Source: Sciurus carolinensis (Eukaryota > Chordata > Mammalia > Rodentia > Sciuridae). Taken from it: a DNA stretch of 64,000 nt. The stretch is from contig NC_062232.1 of assembly GCF_902686445.1 (NCBI RefSeq), positions 71,441,440-71,505,439 of the forward strand. Reading direction: 5' to 3'. This document shows positions 1 to 10,705 of the stretch, piece after piece; position 1 is the stretch's first letter, and each line of letters starts with the position of its first letter. The translations under genes were made by a program, and so were the position numbers. The notes below the pieces were generated by a model, which did not search any database, was not told the origin of the DNA, and worked only from the letters and a program-made list of their open reading frames with translations.

Positions 1-203
1 GCATTGATACCTCTGCTAGAACTCTAGTCCCATAGAGTCATCTAAGTAGACTATTAGAGGGAACATATGTCTCTTAACTTTGAAGTCCAGAAAATTCTCA
101 TGTAGATCAATCTATTGCTCCAGTCATCAGATTTTTAGCTTCTGATAAAACAATAGACGAGTTAAAAAAGAACACACAAAACAATTGCATTACATCAGAG
201 TGC
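1..203. other. Unassigned AT-rich sequence
   Basis: I see no gene, repeat family or RNA here. It is ordinary AT-rich mammalian DNA at the window edge. Confidence 0.5.
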
Positions 204-410
204 AGGCCAAACATGGTGGTGCATGCCTATAATCCCAGCTACTCCAGAGACCGAGGCAGAAGGATAACACTTTAAGGCCAGTCTAAGCAACTTAGCAAGA
301 ATATGTCTTAAAATAAAATGAAAATTGAAGGAATGTTACTGAGAGCTAGAATGCTCCTGATTTCAATCCCCATTACTGCCAAAAGAAAACAAAAAGAAAA
401 ACAAATAAAG
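204..410 (+). repeat. B1-dID (MEN-like) dimeric SINE
   Basis: A 7SL/B1-like left half opens with the GGTGGTGCATGCCTATAATC motif (Pol III A/B-box region) and runs through GAGGCAGAAGGAT. It is followed by an A-rich linker, a degraded ID-like right half ending near TTTCAATCCCCATTACTGCC, and an A-rich tail. Dimers of this kind are characteristic of squirrels. The copy is strongly diverged, hence old. Confidence 0.75.
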
Positions 411-2929
411 CAGTGCCCTTTGAAATATATAGGTCAAGTTGTACCAAAATAATAAAATAATTCAATTAGGATTTCTCTAAGAAAATCCTAGATAAAATTA
501 GCTCATGCAAAACCACAACAGAGATCTCCTAGCACCCTAGTTCTATATTTTTCCTTTTGTTTCTTCCAAATAAATGAACTGGCACCAAAAATTTCTGTTG
601 GAAGCAAGGTAAATTTTTCTTCTTAGATGAATGGTTCAAGAAAAGAATCCCAAAATGGCTCAGAGTTAAGTCCCAAATTGACAGAAACCCCAGATGATAG
701 GAAAAGGAAAAGCAAGGGTCAAACCACACTGAAGGTGAAACCAGGAGGCAACCAATCTTTGGGCCAATAGATTCCAAAAACATCATTTTTCTATTTTATC
801 AAAAATAGCAAAAGACAATTGATTCTGATTTGAAGAGAAAGGAGAGTTCTGAAATAAAACTAATTTTCACAGTTTCTGGGACATTCCTTACCTGCTTCTT
901 TCCTTAAAGGTTGACTAGCCACAGGCAACCCTTGAAGAAGAGTCCCAGCACAGAGAGACCAATTCTGTTACCAGAACACCAGAGCAGATGCCCTGATGAA
1001 GTACCAGTAGACTGGATTTGGTCACCCACATCAGAAATAAGAAAAAATGATAAAAAGTAATGAATTTAACTGTGGTTTGGCCAAACCTGGGAAGGGAGTC
1101 TATCTGCAACTGCCATTCTACAGAAATGCTACAATTTATAGGAATAAAAATCAGGAAATACACATATGCAGATTTAACCAATCTGTGCTAGCCATAGATA
1201 TGTTACCATTCTGGTTTCACTGGGAATTGCTTAGATCAAGAGAAACTGCTTCACATTTTCCAATCTCAGCATGAGGATTTTGGGATGGTAAATACAAATT
1301 ACCAGGAAATGAAAGAAAAAAATATGCCAACTTGGGCTTTTAATTCCAAAGAGACCCCATTACATCAAGGCTTCTTTACATTTTAGGTAGTCAAATGTAT
1401 AACTTTTATTCATGTCCTCTATATTAGTTTCATGGTTAAGCTGATTATCAGCAGAATGACACTTGAAACAAATTCACCCACAGTTTAAAGTATTTTTGTT
1501 TATTATGGCATCAAAAACAAAATCAGATCAAACTAGAATTTAAGAATCTATTCCACATACAAAAGAACACTTTGCAAACTGGAAGAACTCAAATAAAGTT
1601 ATAAAAAGAATTTTACAACATTTAAGGCGCTGTATTTTAGAGTAAAAAGAAGGAAGTGATTTAACAAGTTTTATAATGTTTCTATGTTTTTTTCTAAGGC
1701 AAACTATTAAGCTGACTTATCTATAAATAATGGGCTTGATTTCAAGAATCATGACTATTTATAAAGGCAAAAGACTGATATTTGCATTTTGTTTATGTTT
1801 TACGGTTTGCATTTTGGAGAAATCAGAATTACTTTAGTTTTGGTTACATACTTATGGGTAGTTGTACATGTATGTAAACTATGATTTCTGTCTTCAATTC
1901 ATTAATTTTAACAGTGTTTACTTCTTTCTGAAATCTATATTATATTCATATCTACATTTTTATAAAGTGATATGTAAGCATCATAGATTTCTAAATGATA
2001 GTCATTTCCCCAACTTTTACTGAATGAGACATATTTCTCTTTCCAACTTGACATGCTGCCTTTATATTATACTAAATCTTGAAGCACGTTTATGTCTTAA
2101 GACATCTCCAATTTATTCACCTGATTTATGCATATTTATTCTGTAACAACAGTTTTATTAGAAAAACTAATTATTAGTATATACTAGAACTATTCCTTAA
2201 ATATAATTTTCAGAGATTTTCTGGCTAAATTTGACTATTTTCATAGATTAGATTTACTCCTTTCTTTCCAAGCTGTTGAGTCATTAAAGAACTACATTAT
2301 TTCAACATATTACATTCTTTATTCTTTTTAATTCTCAGATTGTTCAGTTTTGACTACTGGAGACTTCTTCATGTAGATACTTCTTTTACTATGCCATGGT
2401 ACATTAATCTTTGATGACTTTTATACATTCAAGCACAAAAAGATGCATCAGGTACATTTGCACCTTCCTGCTACAGACCTATAGTAATTATATAGTAATT
2501 ATATAGTAATTATGTCTCTAATGAACTATAATATCTTTAATATTATTAAAGACCACATTCTGGGTGTGAGAAGTGCATTTGGTATTGCATTGTCATCATC
2601 TCTAAGACTTTTATTGGATAACATTAAAAGTATATTTAAGAACAAAGCAAATGTGGTTTCATAGTTTTTCTCTTAAATTTAAGTTTAACATTGGAATACT
2701 TTAACCTCTTGGATTTTATGGTTATATTTATTTTCTGTTGCACTGAAATACAAATAACAAATACTTATTTCTTCATTCAATATATTATGTAACTTTCCAT
2801 AATATTATTATTAGTCTTTACAATCAGACTAATGGAATGAATCTAAAACTCTTTTCTGATTTCTTAGTGCATAAATATTTATTGGTACATCAAACACATA
2901 AACCTATCCTATGTGTACTTGGATATGTA
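411..2929. other. Unassigned sequence, no gene seen
   Basis: Positions 520-1300 are a little less AT-rich than the flanks and hold short open frames on both strands (915-1181 minus, 1047-1274 plus). These overlap antisense to each other and show no recognisable domain. This stretch may be an old LTR or other repeat, but I cannot assign it. From 1300 to 2929 the sequence is AT-rich with no clear repeat signature apart from the small tandem repeat at 2479-2512. Confidence 0.4.
2479..2512. repeat. Three-copy 12-bp tandem repeat
   Basis: The unit TATAGTAATTA(T/A) occurs three times in tandem within an AT-rich stretch. It is probably replication slippage. Confidence 0.8.
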
Positions 2930-3470
2930 CACATACATATGAATTTTCTACCTTTGTTTAAATTGATAAAAAATACTATGTATTTTCTTGCATTTTTTTC
3001 CTGATTTAGTATAGTTTTCATACAGTGAAATATACTGAATATAATTGCACAGTTAAATATGTTTTTAAAAAAAGTACATGCTAAGTAATATACTAATAAG
3101 GTCTCAATAGAGAATTTCTAGCATCCTATAAATCTCTCTTCATTTATTCTTTCCTGTAATCTCTACTCAACCTGAAGACATCAGTATTCTGATTTCTATC
3201 ACCACAGATTAATTTTATCTGTTATAAATAACAATATATATGTACATTCTATGCTTAGTTATAGTGAATTTAAAAAATAGAGTATATTTTCTTCATTTAG
3301 TTTTTTCTTAATGGTATTTGGGTCATTTACAGAGTTTCACTGCCATTAATAAGACTGATATGATGATCTTCATCCAGATATTTTGCATACATTTCATTTT
3401 TATAGATAAATACTTCAGAGAGAATTTACTAACAACATAAGCTACAATTAGTTTTATAAAACTATATTAA
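2930..3470 (-). mobile_element. Old L1 3' region, antisense (part 1)
   Basis: Read on the minus strand, this resembles the 3' part of an old mammalian L1 (late ORF2 and 3'UTR). The best match is just before the SINE at 3471 and continues after it at 3708 (TTCCAAAGTAGTTGTACC), a string typical of antisense L1. The boundaries are approximate and divergence is high. Confidence 0.55.
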
Positions 3471-3707
3471 GCCAGGCACGGTGGCACATGCCTGTAATCC
3501 CAGCAGCTTGGGAGTCTGAGGCAGGACTGAGAGTTCAAACCCAGACTCAGCAAAAGCAAGGTGCTAAGCAACTCAGTGAGAACTTGTCTCTAAATACAAT
3601 ACAAAATAGGATTGGGGATGTGGCTCAGTGGTCAAGTGCCCTTGAGTTCAATCCCCTCTACCAAAAACAAAACAAACAAACAAACAAAAAAAAAAAAACT
3701 GTATTAA
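3459..3707 (+). repeat. B1-dID (MEN-like) SINE with target-site duplication
   Basis: The element body spans about 3471-3695. The left 7SL-like half starts GCCAGGCACGGTGGCACATG, and the right ID half carries GGGGATGTGGCTCAGTGGTC and GAGTTCAATCCCC, ending in a (CAAA)n/A tail. The flanks AAACTATATTAA (3459-3470) and AAACTGTATTAA (3696-3707) match at 11 of 12 positions, as expected for an L1-mediated insertion. The SINE interrupts an antisense L1. Confidence 0.92.
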
Positions 3708-3867
3708 ACTTTCTTCCAAAGTAGTTGTACCAGTTGTACCATTTTGATTTCCATTTGCACTGTATGCAAATTCTACTTTATCCACATTATTAACTACACT
3801 TTATTATTTCAAGCCATTTTAGCTGAACATACTACATGATTTTCATGTGTTTGTGTATGTGTCTGTG
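3708..3867 (-). mobile_element. Old L1 ORF2 end, antisense (part 2)
   Basis: This continues the antisense L1 across the SINE at 3471. The strings around 3716-3830 correspond to the late ORF2 region that reads, antisense, as a 'paused SINE-sized gap then GTTGTACCATTTTG'. It is interrupted again by SINEs at 3868. Confidence 0.55.
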
Positions 3868-4028
3868 TTATAGAGCTCAGGGACACTTTAACATTGAGCT
3901 ACATCCTCAGGACATTTTAACTTTTATTTTGAAATTTTGCTAAACTACCAAACATGACTTTAAATTTGCAATCTTCCATCTGTCTCCCAAGTTGCTGAGA
4001 TTACAGACCTGTGCTCCTACAAGGAGCT
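3868..4028 (-). repeat. B1-dID-like SINE, antisense, degraded
   Basis: The antisense ID half (CATTGAGCTACATCCTCAGG) comes first, then a T-rich linker, then the antisense B1-like half (CAAGTTGCTGAGATTACAGA). The order is as expected for a minus-strand dimeric SINE. It is heavily mutated. Confidence 0.65.
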
Positions 4029-4044
4029 ATTCCATGTATTTTAT

Positions 4045-4240
4045 TTTTATTTTTTCCTGGTATCGGGATTGAATTGAGTGTCACTTTACCACTGAGTTAC
4101 ATGCACAGCCTTTTTTAAATTTTAATTTAAACTTATTTATGACAGGATCTCACTAATTTATTGAGGCTGGTCTTGAACTTACAAACCTCTTGCCTTAATG
4201 TCCAAAATAGTTGAGATTACAGGTATATGCCACCATGCCT
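4045..4240 (-). repeat. B1-dID-like SINE, antisense
   Basis: The antisense ID half (CACTGAGTTACATGCACAGC) is followed by a linker and an antisense B1-like half with GAGATTACAGGTATATGCCA. It lies directly next to another antisense copy at 3868-4028. Confidence 0.75.
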
Positions 4241-4499
4241 TGTTGCATGTAGTTTTAATTAGTATTCTCATGAATAGTTATGAAATTGAATACCTTTTGA
4301 CACTGCTAATGACCATTCTTATATCTTTTGTTCTTAAGTTTCTGTACAAATATACCACATTTTAATTTTTTCCATTATTATTTGGTAAGTTTTATTCATA
4401 TTCTGGAAACAATGTTGTCACATGACTATGTTGACAATATTATATGTCTTTCATTTTACTGTTTATTGGGTTTCCATAAGGTGATAAAAATATTCATGA
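4241..4499 (-). mobile_element. Old L1 fragment, antisense (part 3), tentative
   Basis: AT-rich sequence between SINEs reads like a further part of the antisense L1 (TTAATTAGTATTCTCATGAA and the following bases). The support is weak and the right end is arbitrary. Confidence 0.35.
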
Positions 4500-4690
4500 A
4501 GAATAAGTTTTTTTTAAAGATTTTTTTTTTTTTTTTTTTTTTTTTTGCGGTACTGGGGATCGAACTCAGGGTCTTGTGCTTGCAAGGCAAGCACTCTACC
4601 AGCTGAGCTATCTCCCCAGCCCATGTACAGGCAGAGAAACAACATGTATCCCATTTGTTTACAATAAAAAAAAAAAAAAGAATAAGTTTT
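4500..4690. mobile_element. Composite insertion: antisense ID plus L1 3' tail, flanked by one duplication
   Basis: The same 12 bases (AGAATAAGTTTT) lie at 4500-4511 and 4679-4690. Between them are a T-run (4521-4546), an antisense ID element (4547-4621, GCGGTACTGGGGATCGAACT to ATCTCCCCAGCC), and then about 46 bases of L1 3' tail in the sense direction (TGTACAGGCAGAG to CAATAAA, 4625-4668) with a poly(A) of about 15. The ID half has no duplication of its own. The simplest reading is one retrotransposition event that joined two templates. A later ID insertion into a tiny L1 remnant is the alternative. Confidence 0.75.
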
Positions 4691-5064
4691 ATTTTATTTT
4701 ATATTTAGGATTATTTTTAAGTAACAAAACTGAGATATATTTCACACAACATACATACCATGATTAACTTATTAAAAATACACAAATCAATGTATTTTAG
4801 GATACTCATATTTTGTGCAACCATGACCATAATTAATTTTAAAATAATCTCATCACCTTTAAAAGGAAAACAAGTAAACAAACAAATGTTTTTATCAATT
4901 ACTCCCTACCTTCCTTAACCCTTTCTTAATCTTAAGGAAACACTAACCTACTTACTGTATCTACGTAATTCTTAGCTCTGGAAATGTCGAATGAAGCATG
5001 TAATGAGAAGTAGCTTATGAATGCTTTTTTTCACTTAGTATAATGTTTTCATATTCATCCATGA
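4691..5064 (-). mobile_element. Old L1M-type 3' end, antisense, left part
   Basis: Strings such as GAGATATATTTCACACAACA, TTGTGCAACCATGACCATAA and TTTTTTTCACTTAGTATAATG followed by CATATTCATCCATGAT are typical of the antisense 3' end of old mammalian L1s. The sequence breaks off at 5064 and resumes at 7407, so the MaLR provirus inserted into it. Confidence 0.75.
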
Positions 5065-5635
5065 TGTTGTGGTTTGTACATGAGCTGTCTTTCAAAAGTT
5101 CATGTCTGGAGGCTGAGGTTGTAGCCCAGTATTGGAGGGTTTGACTAAGGTGTAAGGCACTGGATTATATCCTTAAAACCACATAAAAACACAAGAAAAG
5201 CATGTTGTACATCTACAAATATAAAAAAAATTAAAAAGTTCATATCTGAAACAATGCAAGAATGTTCAGAGTTGGAATGATCAGAATATGAGAGTTGTAA
5301 CCTAATAAGTGGATTAAATCACTTGAATGAATTAACTGAGTGTTAACTCTAGGCAGGAACGGTATGGCTGGAGAAAAAAGATTATGAGGGAATGATTTGG
5401 GAGTTTATATTTTGTCCCTGGCTTCCCCTTTCTCTGCCTTCTGACTGTCATGAATTGAATAACCTGCTCTCAACATACTCTTCTGCTGTAATGTTCTGAC
5501 TTCCCTCAGGCCAGAGGTATGAAGTCGACAGACCATGGACTAAAGCTCTGAAAACATTACCTAAAAAAGCTTTTCTTCCTTTAAGTTGTTCTCATTGGGT
5601 CTTTTGGACAAAGTTACACAAACCTAACTAGCACA
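5065..5635 (+). repeat. MaLR 5' LTR (carries an ID insertion)
   Basis: The LTR opens TGTTGTGGTTTGTACATGAG and ends ACCTAACTAGCACA. It aligns along its length with the LTR at 6987-7406 (shared AACAATGCAAGA-TGTTCAGAG, TTATATTTTGTCCCT and the final TC-TCTTTTGG-CA block). Removing the ID insertion at 5109-5233 and its extra duplication leaves about 431 bp, close to the 420 bp of the downstream LTR. Rodent MaLR (ORR1/MT) LTRs are of this size and end in CTAACACA-like sequence. Confidence 0.8.
5094..5248 (+). repeat. ID SINE inside the MaLR 5' LTR
   Basis: A degraded ID body (GGCTGAGGTTGTAGCCCAGT onward) with an A-rich tail sits between AAAAGTTCATGTCTG (5094-5108) and AAAAGTTCATATCTG (5234-5248). 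The duplications match at 14 of 15 positions. The ID is therefore younger than the provirus. Confidence 0.85.
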
Positions 5636-6986
5636 AAATATTGGTACAGAGAAATGGTGTTATTGTTGTGATTAATAACATCATGTGGTTTTGAACCAAT
5701 TAGAACTGGTTTGTGGGAGTAGATTCCATAAGTTTAGAGATTTTGGCTAGAGAAGTCATAGAAATGCTGTAAGCAGAACTTAGTGGGTGATTGTGGTAGA
5801 AACTCAAAGGATCAGAATGCCAGTAGGTTTGCAGAGAGAAAACAATGGGTTCATGAAGTTACAGAGAGGAAGGCAGACTGACTCTGCTAAAAAATCATAA
5901 TAAAGATCATTGGTGTTACATTCTGGCAAATAAGTTGTCTACATTTTGCCCCTAATGTCCTTAGACTTTCTGTGATTCTGAATTTAAAGGTGATGGAATA
6001 ATTAATCCAGCAGAGGAAATTTTACAGCAGAACAAAATTCAGGTGGTAGCATGGATATTGCTGACTTTTTTAGCCAGGTTTACTGTGATAAACAGGAACA
6101 AAAAGCATAGGGAGAAGATTTGAAAAATTGCGATTTTGCTAGAATACTGTGTGTAAAATTGAGGCCAAGGAAGGCAAGGTTGTCAAAGAGATTATAGCTA
6201 CAAAATAGATGATAAATACTTTGTATTGAGATAATAACTTGAGGATGTCTCAGGAATTGGTAAAACCACATCCATCAGAGGTTCAATGGTGTAAAATTAA
6301 AAATTTCTTTGAGAAGAGACCATGTGCAGGGGGAGGTGCCCTGCTTCCACAATGGACCTAGACAGTTGTTTGACCATCCTCACCTACCTAGACACTCAGA
6401 GGCTGCTGTAGCCGTGGTTCCAGGAGGTCTGGCTACTGTTTGAGATAGTGGTACTATTTATGCCTAAATGCAGGATTCTGAAGTCAGGGTATCATGGAAG
6501 TTTCCACTGATATTTCAAAGGAAGGTCTGTTAGCCAAGGAAACTAAAGCAGGGTTGGAATTCTTGGACACAGCTCCAGAGAGCAACATGTGAAAATGAGA
6601 GAAGGAAAATGATGCTGCAATGGAGACCCCAAGATTTAGAGACATCAGTAATGTGGGATGTCTGCTGAGAAAAGTTGCAGGAATTGAGCAGGAACAAGCA
6701 AAGAGAGAGGCCATGTGAACCACAAGTGACGAGGCCATAGGATTAGAACTACGCAAGCCCTTTTGGAGAGATCACCAAAATACCATGAACCCCAGATGTT
6801 GTATATGAGCTGCAGGACTTGCTTTTCCAGGTGACTTTTACTCTTACTTTGGATCTATCCCTTCTTTCTATGATCATGATTCTGCATTTTGGAATAGAAA
6901 ATGTATACTCTGCCATTATGTATTGATATGAGTAACTTCCTTTTAAATCTTTGCAGAAACTCACCGTCAGGAGCTTACCTTGAGTC
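5636..6986 (+). mobile_element. MaLR internal region (non-coding fossil)
   Basis: This lies between two same-orientation LTRs and starts just after the 5' LTR with TTGGTACAGAGAAATGG, the kind of start MaLR internal regions have. Elements of this non-autonomous ERVL-related group contain only gag-like remnants. I see no intact frame on the plus strand; the minus-strand frames at 6080-6271, 6484-6756 and 6749-6964 are chance. A GTCATGGAAGTTTCC-type block near 6490 resembles a stretch at 28.95 kb. Confidence 0.7.
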
Positions 6987-7406
6987 TGTTATGATTTTCA
7001 TATGTGGTGTTCTGCACATGAACATTTGTGAAACAATGCAAGATTGTTCAGAGGAGGAATGATTATATTATAAATGCTATAGCCTAATTCATTTGAATGG
7101 ATTAGCTGTTTGATAACTATAGGAAGGTAGGTGTGAATGGAGGAAATAGGTCACTGGGGTCATGATTTTGAAGATTATTTATATTTTGTCCCTATCATGG
7201 TCCCTTTCCGAGGTGTGGTGTACTAAGCAGCTTTCCTTTACCATGCCCTTCTGCCATGATGTTCTACATCACTGGAGCCCAGAGCTATGGATTCAGCCAT
7301 AGATAGAGCATCTGAAACCAGGAGGAAAAAAAAAATGAAAACATCTTCCTCCTCTAAATTATTCTTGTTGTGTCTTTTGGTCACAGAGATGCAAAGCTGA
7401 TTAACA
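6987..7406 (+). repeat. MaLR 3' LTR
   Basis: The LTR opens TGTTATGATTTTCATATGTG and ends near GCTGATTAACA. It is collinear with the 5' LTR at 5065-5635. Divergence between the two is high by eye, so the insertion is ancient. The bases after it continue the antisense L1 broken at 5064. Confidence 0.8.
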
Positions 7407-7535
7407 TAATGTAGCATTTATCAGCATTTTGTTAAAGATTAAGGTTAAATAATATTGTATTGTGTAGATATACTACATTTATTTATCCATTTTGTGAACT
7501 GATTGATGTTTGGGTTGTTTTTACTAGTACTTAAA
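7407..7535 (-). mobile_element. Old L1M-type 3' end, antisense, right part
   Basis: GTAGCATTTATCAGCATTTT, then TAATATTGTATTGTGTAGATA, ATTTATCCATTTTGTGAACT and TTTGGGTTGTTTTTAC follow the order of an antisense L1 3' end and continue from 5064. A possible 5-bp MaLR duplication is CATGA at 5060-5064 and CATAA at 7405-7409, but it is imperfect. Confidence 0.75.
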
Positions 7536-7544
7536 ATAATAAAA

Positions 7545-7790
7545 AGGGAAAGGAAAATAAACATAAATAATACCTTGAACAAATGAAAATGGAAGCACGA
7601 TATTTGAAATTAAGTTTACAACTAAAGACAGTATTTAAAAGAAAAAGAAAAAGAAAACTAAGCTTAATGTTAGCAGAGGGAAGACCATAATAAAAATCAG
7701 AAATAAATGAGATGAGAGTTTGGAAAAAAATATAAAATTAATCAATGATAAAAGTTGTTTTAAAATAAACAAATGAACTCTTGAAAATTA
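7545..7790 (+). mobile_element. Old L1 ORF2 fragment, sense
   Basis: TTAGCAGAGGGAAGACCATAA and CAGAAATAAATGAGATGAGAG correspond to the ORF2 linker between the endonuclease and reverse transcriptase domains. It is short, diverged and without an open frame. Confidence 0.6.
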
Positions 7791-8040
7791 TTGATTGTAT
7801 GAGTTAGGAACCACTGTTACATACAGATTAATAGTAGTTCTTGGACTACTTATTAAAAGGACATTTTTCCCTTTGAATTTAATTAGAGTTTTTCTTGAAA
7901 ATCATCTGAATATTATGTATGGGTCCATTCCTGAGATTTCTAATACTGCAATTGGGATTTATTTGTCAATAATTGGGCCAGAATCACAATGCTATGATCA
8001 CTGATTTTGTTATGCTTCTGAATTTGTGTTGGGGAAATAT
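7791..8040 (-). mobile_element. Old L1 ORF2 fragment, antisense
   Basis: TATGGGTCCATTCCTGAGAT and GGATTTATTTGTCAATAATTG read as the antisense C-terminal part of ORF2. The frame at 7795-8004 is a chance frame on the opposite strand. Confidence 0.5.
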
Positions 8041-8339
8041 GATTAAAAACAAAATCTTCTATGAACACAGAGATATTCTCCACTAAAGTGACAAAGAAAA
8101 ATAGATTTCTGATTAACTTAGCATTAAACAGAATGTGATATGCATCAAAATGAATTGTCTAAGGGAACACAAAGATAGAAAACAATTATATTCTCATGTG
8201 TTGAAGACGGTGCAACCTATTACATATGTTTACAATATTAAAAAAAATAGTAACTACTCCTAAAGTAAGGGGACATAACAGTACTTTTGTCATGAGCAGT
8301 TGATTCTAAATTTCCCATGGTAATGTTGTTACCACCTTT
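8041..8339. other. Unassigned AT-rich sequence
   Basis: No feature recognised. Confidence 0.4.
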
Positions 8340-9294
8340 GTATTAGTTAATTGGATTTATTTACAGGAGAAATACCAGTTTTAGGCTCTCACACTCTTGC
8401 AGGAGCTGGGGAATAGTGGGGCAATGTCCCTTGATATTTCTATTTCAGAAATATGGCTCCCAGTCAGCTGCTCTAAGAGATAGAAACTTCTGCATTTTTC
8501 CCACTCTGGAACTCCAAAGAAATTTCACTGCACTGGAGCAGGGAGCTGCCTTGTATACCCAATATAACCCAGAAAAGTGACTGTGAACCAAGCCTACTAG
8601 ATAGACTACATAATAGTGATAGGTTTTGTGACATGGAGAAAAATTGAGAAAATTGCTCCATAGAAACAGGCTCTCTGATTAAAGGTATGTCCTGCTGCAT
8701 ATGGAATCCTTCCAATGCCAAAAAAAAAGATAAGTGCACACAAGGTTCCTGCTGTTTCTCCCCATCCCATTTTCAATGTTATTGCTGATAGGTCTGAAAG
8801 GGAATACCATGATATCTGCTAATATCCCATCCATGGGTAAATATGACTCTAGCCATATCCCCACCCCTGGTGCACATTGCCATCATAGGGGCAGATAGTA
8901 ATACTGTGATGGTTTCTGCTCTCACCACATACCAAAAATTGCTGTCAGAGTTGGATGTAAGTGCCACAAAATGTATGGTACAGTTCCTACCACAGCTTCT
9001 CCCCATGTGGTATCTGGACCTATACTATTGACTGGTGAGAAGACAGATATCTCAGGACTCTCATCACTGTGGTGCTGGCAGTATCAGGGGCACTTCCTAG
9101 TAGCAAAACTAGAATCTACAGTACTTGAAGAATTTCAAAATTGGGGCCACCTCTCCCATGGTAAGAGTAGTGACACAGTAAATACCCCATACCTATTGCT
9201 GCTAGCACCACAGCTACCTGAGTAACTGAGTATCCCAATTCTAAAATGTCCCATAAAATGGTCTCCAGTTCCACCAAAATATGTACTATAAACA
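8340..9294. other. Unassigned block of higher GC, overlapping open frames
   Basis: This stretch is visibly richer in G and C than its neighbours and contains overlapping frames on both strands: minus 8473-8739, 8679-8864 and 8779-9006; plus 8843-9031 and 8971-9225. None reaches 90 residues and I recognise no domain. Its left edge (TGTATTAGTTAATTGGATTT) could be the end of an LTR. It could be an unfamiliar endogenous-retrovirus fragment or a decayed processed pseudogene. It abuts L1 ORF1 sequence at 9295. Confidence 0.4.
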
Positions 9295-9529
9295 AAGTAA
9301 GGGCCAGGTCAAATTTAAGAGTATCCCCATTAGACTAACAAAATATTTATTAGCAGAAGACTGGCAGTCAGGAGATAGAGTGCCATATTCTAAGCCCTGA
9401 AAATAAATGCCAATGAAGAATACTGTATTCAGTAAAGCTATTATTCAGAAATGAAGGGAAATAAAGACCTTCGAAGATAAGTAAAAATCTGAGGAATTTA
9501 TGACCATCTTAATGTGCTTTACAAAAGAT

Positions 9530-9745
9530 GCCTAAGGCAGGTGCTATGAGGCATCTGAATAATCCCAGCTACTCAGGAGTATGAGGCAGGAGGATTATAA
9601 GTTTGAGGCTAGCCTTGGCAACTTAATGAGATCATGTCCAAAATTAAATAAATAAATAAATAAATAAAAAGTAAGCAGGAAATATAGGTCCCTTTTATTC
9701 AGTATGCCCCTGAGTTCAATCCCTAGTACCACCAAAAAAAAAATG
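9530..9745 (+). repeat. B1-dID-like SINE
   Basis: It has a B1-like half (AATAATCCCAGCTACTCAGG, GAGGCAGGAGGATTATAAG), an (AAAT)n linker at about 9645-9668, and a degraded ID half ending TGAGTTCAATCCCTAGTACC with an A tail. It lies inside old L1. Confidence 0.75.
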
Positions 9746-9898
9746 AAAATTATTCAGATAGTTATATATCCAGAAGTGAATGAAAGATAACTGCCATCAT
9801 GAAAATATGTGTAAGTATAAATTTAAATAGAAGAGCAGATACACAAAAGAGAAATAGAAAAATAGAACATCACTGATGTATTAACCATGAAACCACAA

Positions 9899-9926
9899 AG
9901 TTAAACAAAAGAGAAAAAAAAAAAAA
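9899..9926. repeat. A-rich run
   Basis: A short A-rich low-complexity run inside old L1 sequence. Confidence 0.6.
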
Positions 9927-10484
9927 GACCAAAGAGTATTCAAAACAACTAGATGAAAACAAACAAAAATACCCAGGAGTAAGCTTTTGCCTATCAAAAC
10001 TGATTGAATTACCCAATTAAAAGTCATATATTGGCTGAATAGATAAAAATAGGACACGTCAATATACTACATAAAAGAAATTTACTTCACCAGTAAAGAC
10101 ACACACACAGAAAAAAAGTGAAAGGATGGCAAATGGTTCTCTTAGAAAATGCAAACATTTAATAAGTAGGAGTTTTAAAATCATAGAATTTATGACAAAA
10201 ACTGTAAGAAAAGGAAGACTACAATACAGTGATCAAAAGATCAATTCTAAATATATGATGATATTATATCTACGTGTTCATAATATCAAAGCATTTGATT
10301 TTACATAACAAAACACTATTAGACCTAAAGGGTGAGATAGGCTCCAAAACAACAATAATGGGACTTTAATACCTCACTTTTATCAATGCAATGATCATCT
10401 GGACAGAAAATAAACAAAAAAAATCAGAAATAAATTATATTATGGATCAAATAAACTTTATAGAGATTTATGGAACTTTTTTCC

Positions 10485-10591
10485 TTTCTTTTTTTTTTTT
10501 TTTTTTTTTTTTTTTGCAGTGCTGGGGATTGAACCCAGGGTCTTGTGCATTCTAGGCAAGCACTCTACCAACTGAGCTACATCCCCAGCCC
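10485..10591 (-). repeat. ID SINE, antisense
   Basis: A poly(T) run is followed by GCAGTGCTGGGGATTGAACC, GGCAAGCACTCTACCAACTG and AGCTACATCCCCAGCCC. This is the reverse complement of an ID element with its internal Pol III box. It is quite well preserved and sits inside old L1. Confidence 0.9.
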
Positions 10592-10705
10592 TGGAATATT
10601 CTTTTCAACTTATGCTAAACATGGATTCGTTCCATCAGTGTAGGTAACTTTCTGTAAAACAGAACATATATTAGGGCAAAAAATAAGCCTTAAAAATTCT
10701 GAAAA

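Noticed and set aside
529..1274. Short overlapping frames on both strands as small genes
   Set aside because: No domain, no splice or promoter context, and mutually antisense; typical of chance frames or an old repeat.
4547..4621. tRNA gene
   Set aside because: The Pol III A/B-box-like sequence belongs to an ID SINE (as at 10485, 19891 and others), with poly(A/T) tail and no cloverleaf I can complete.
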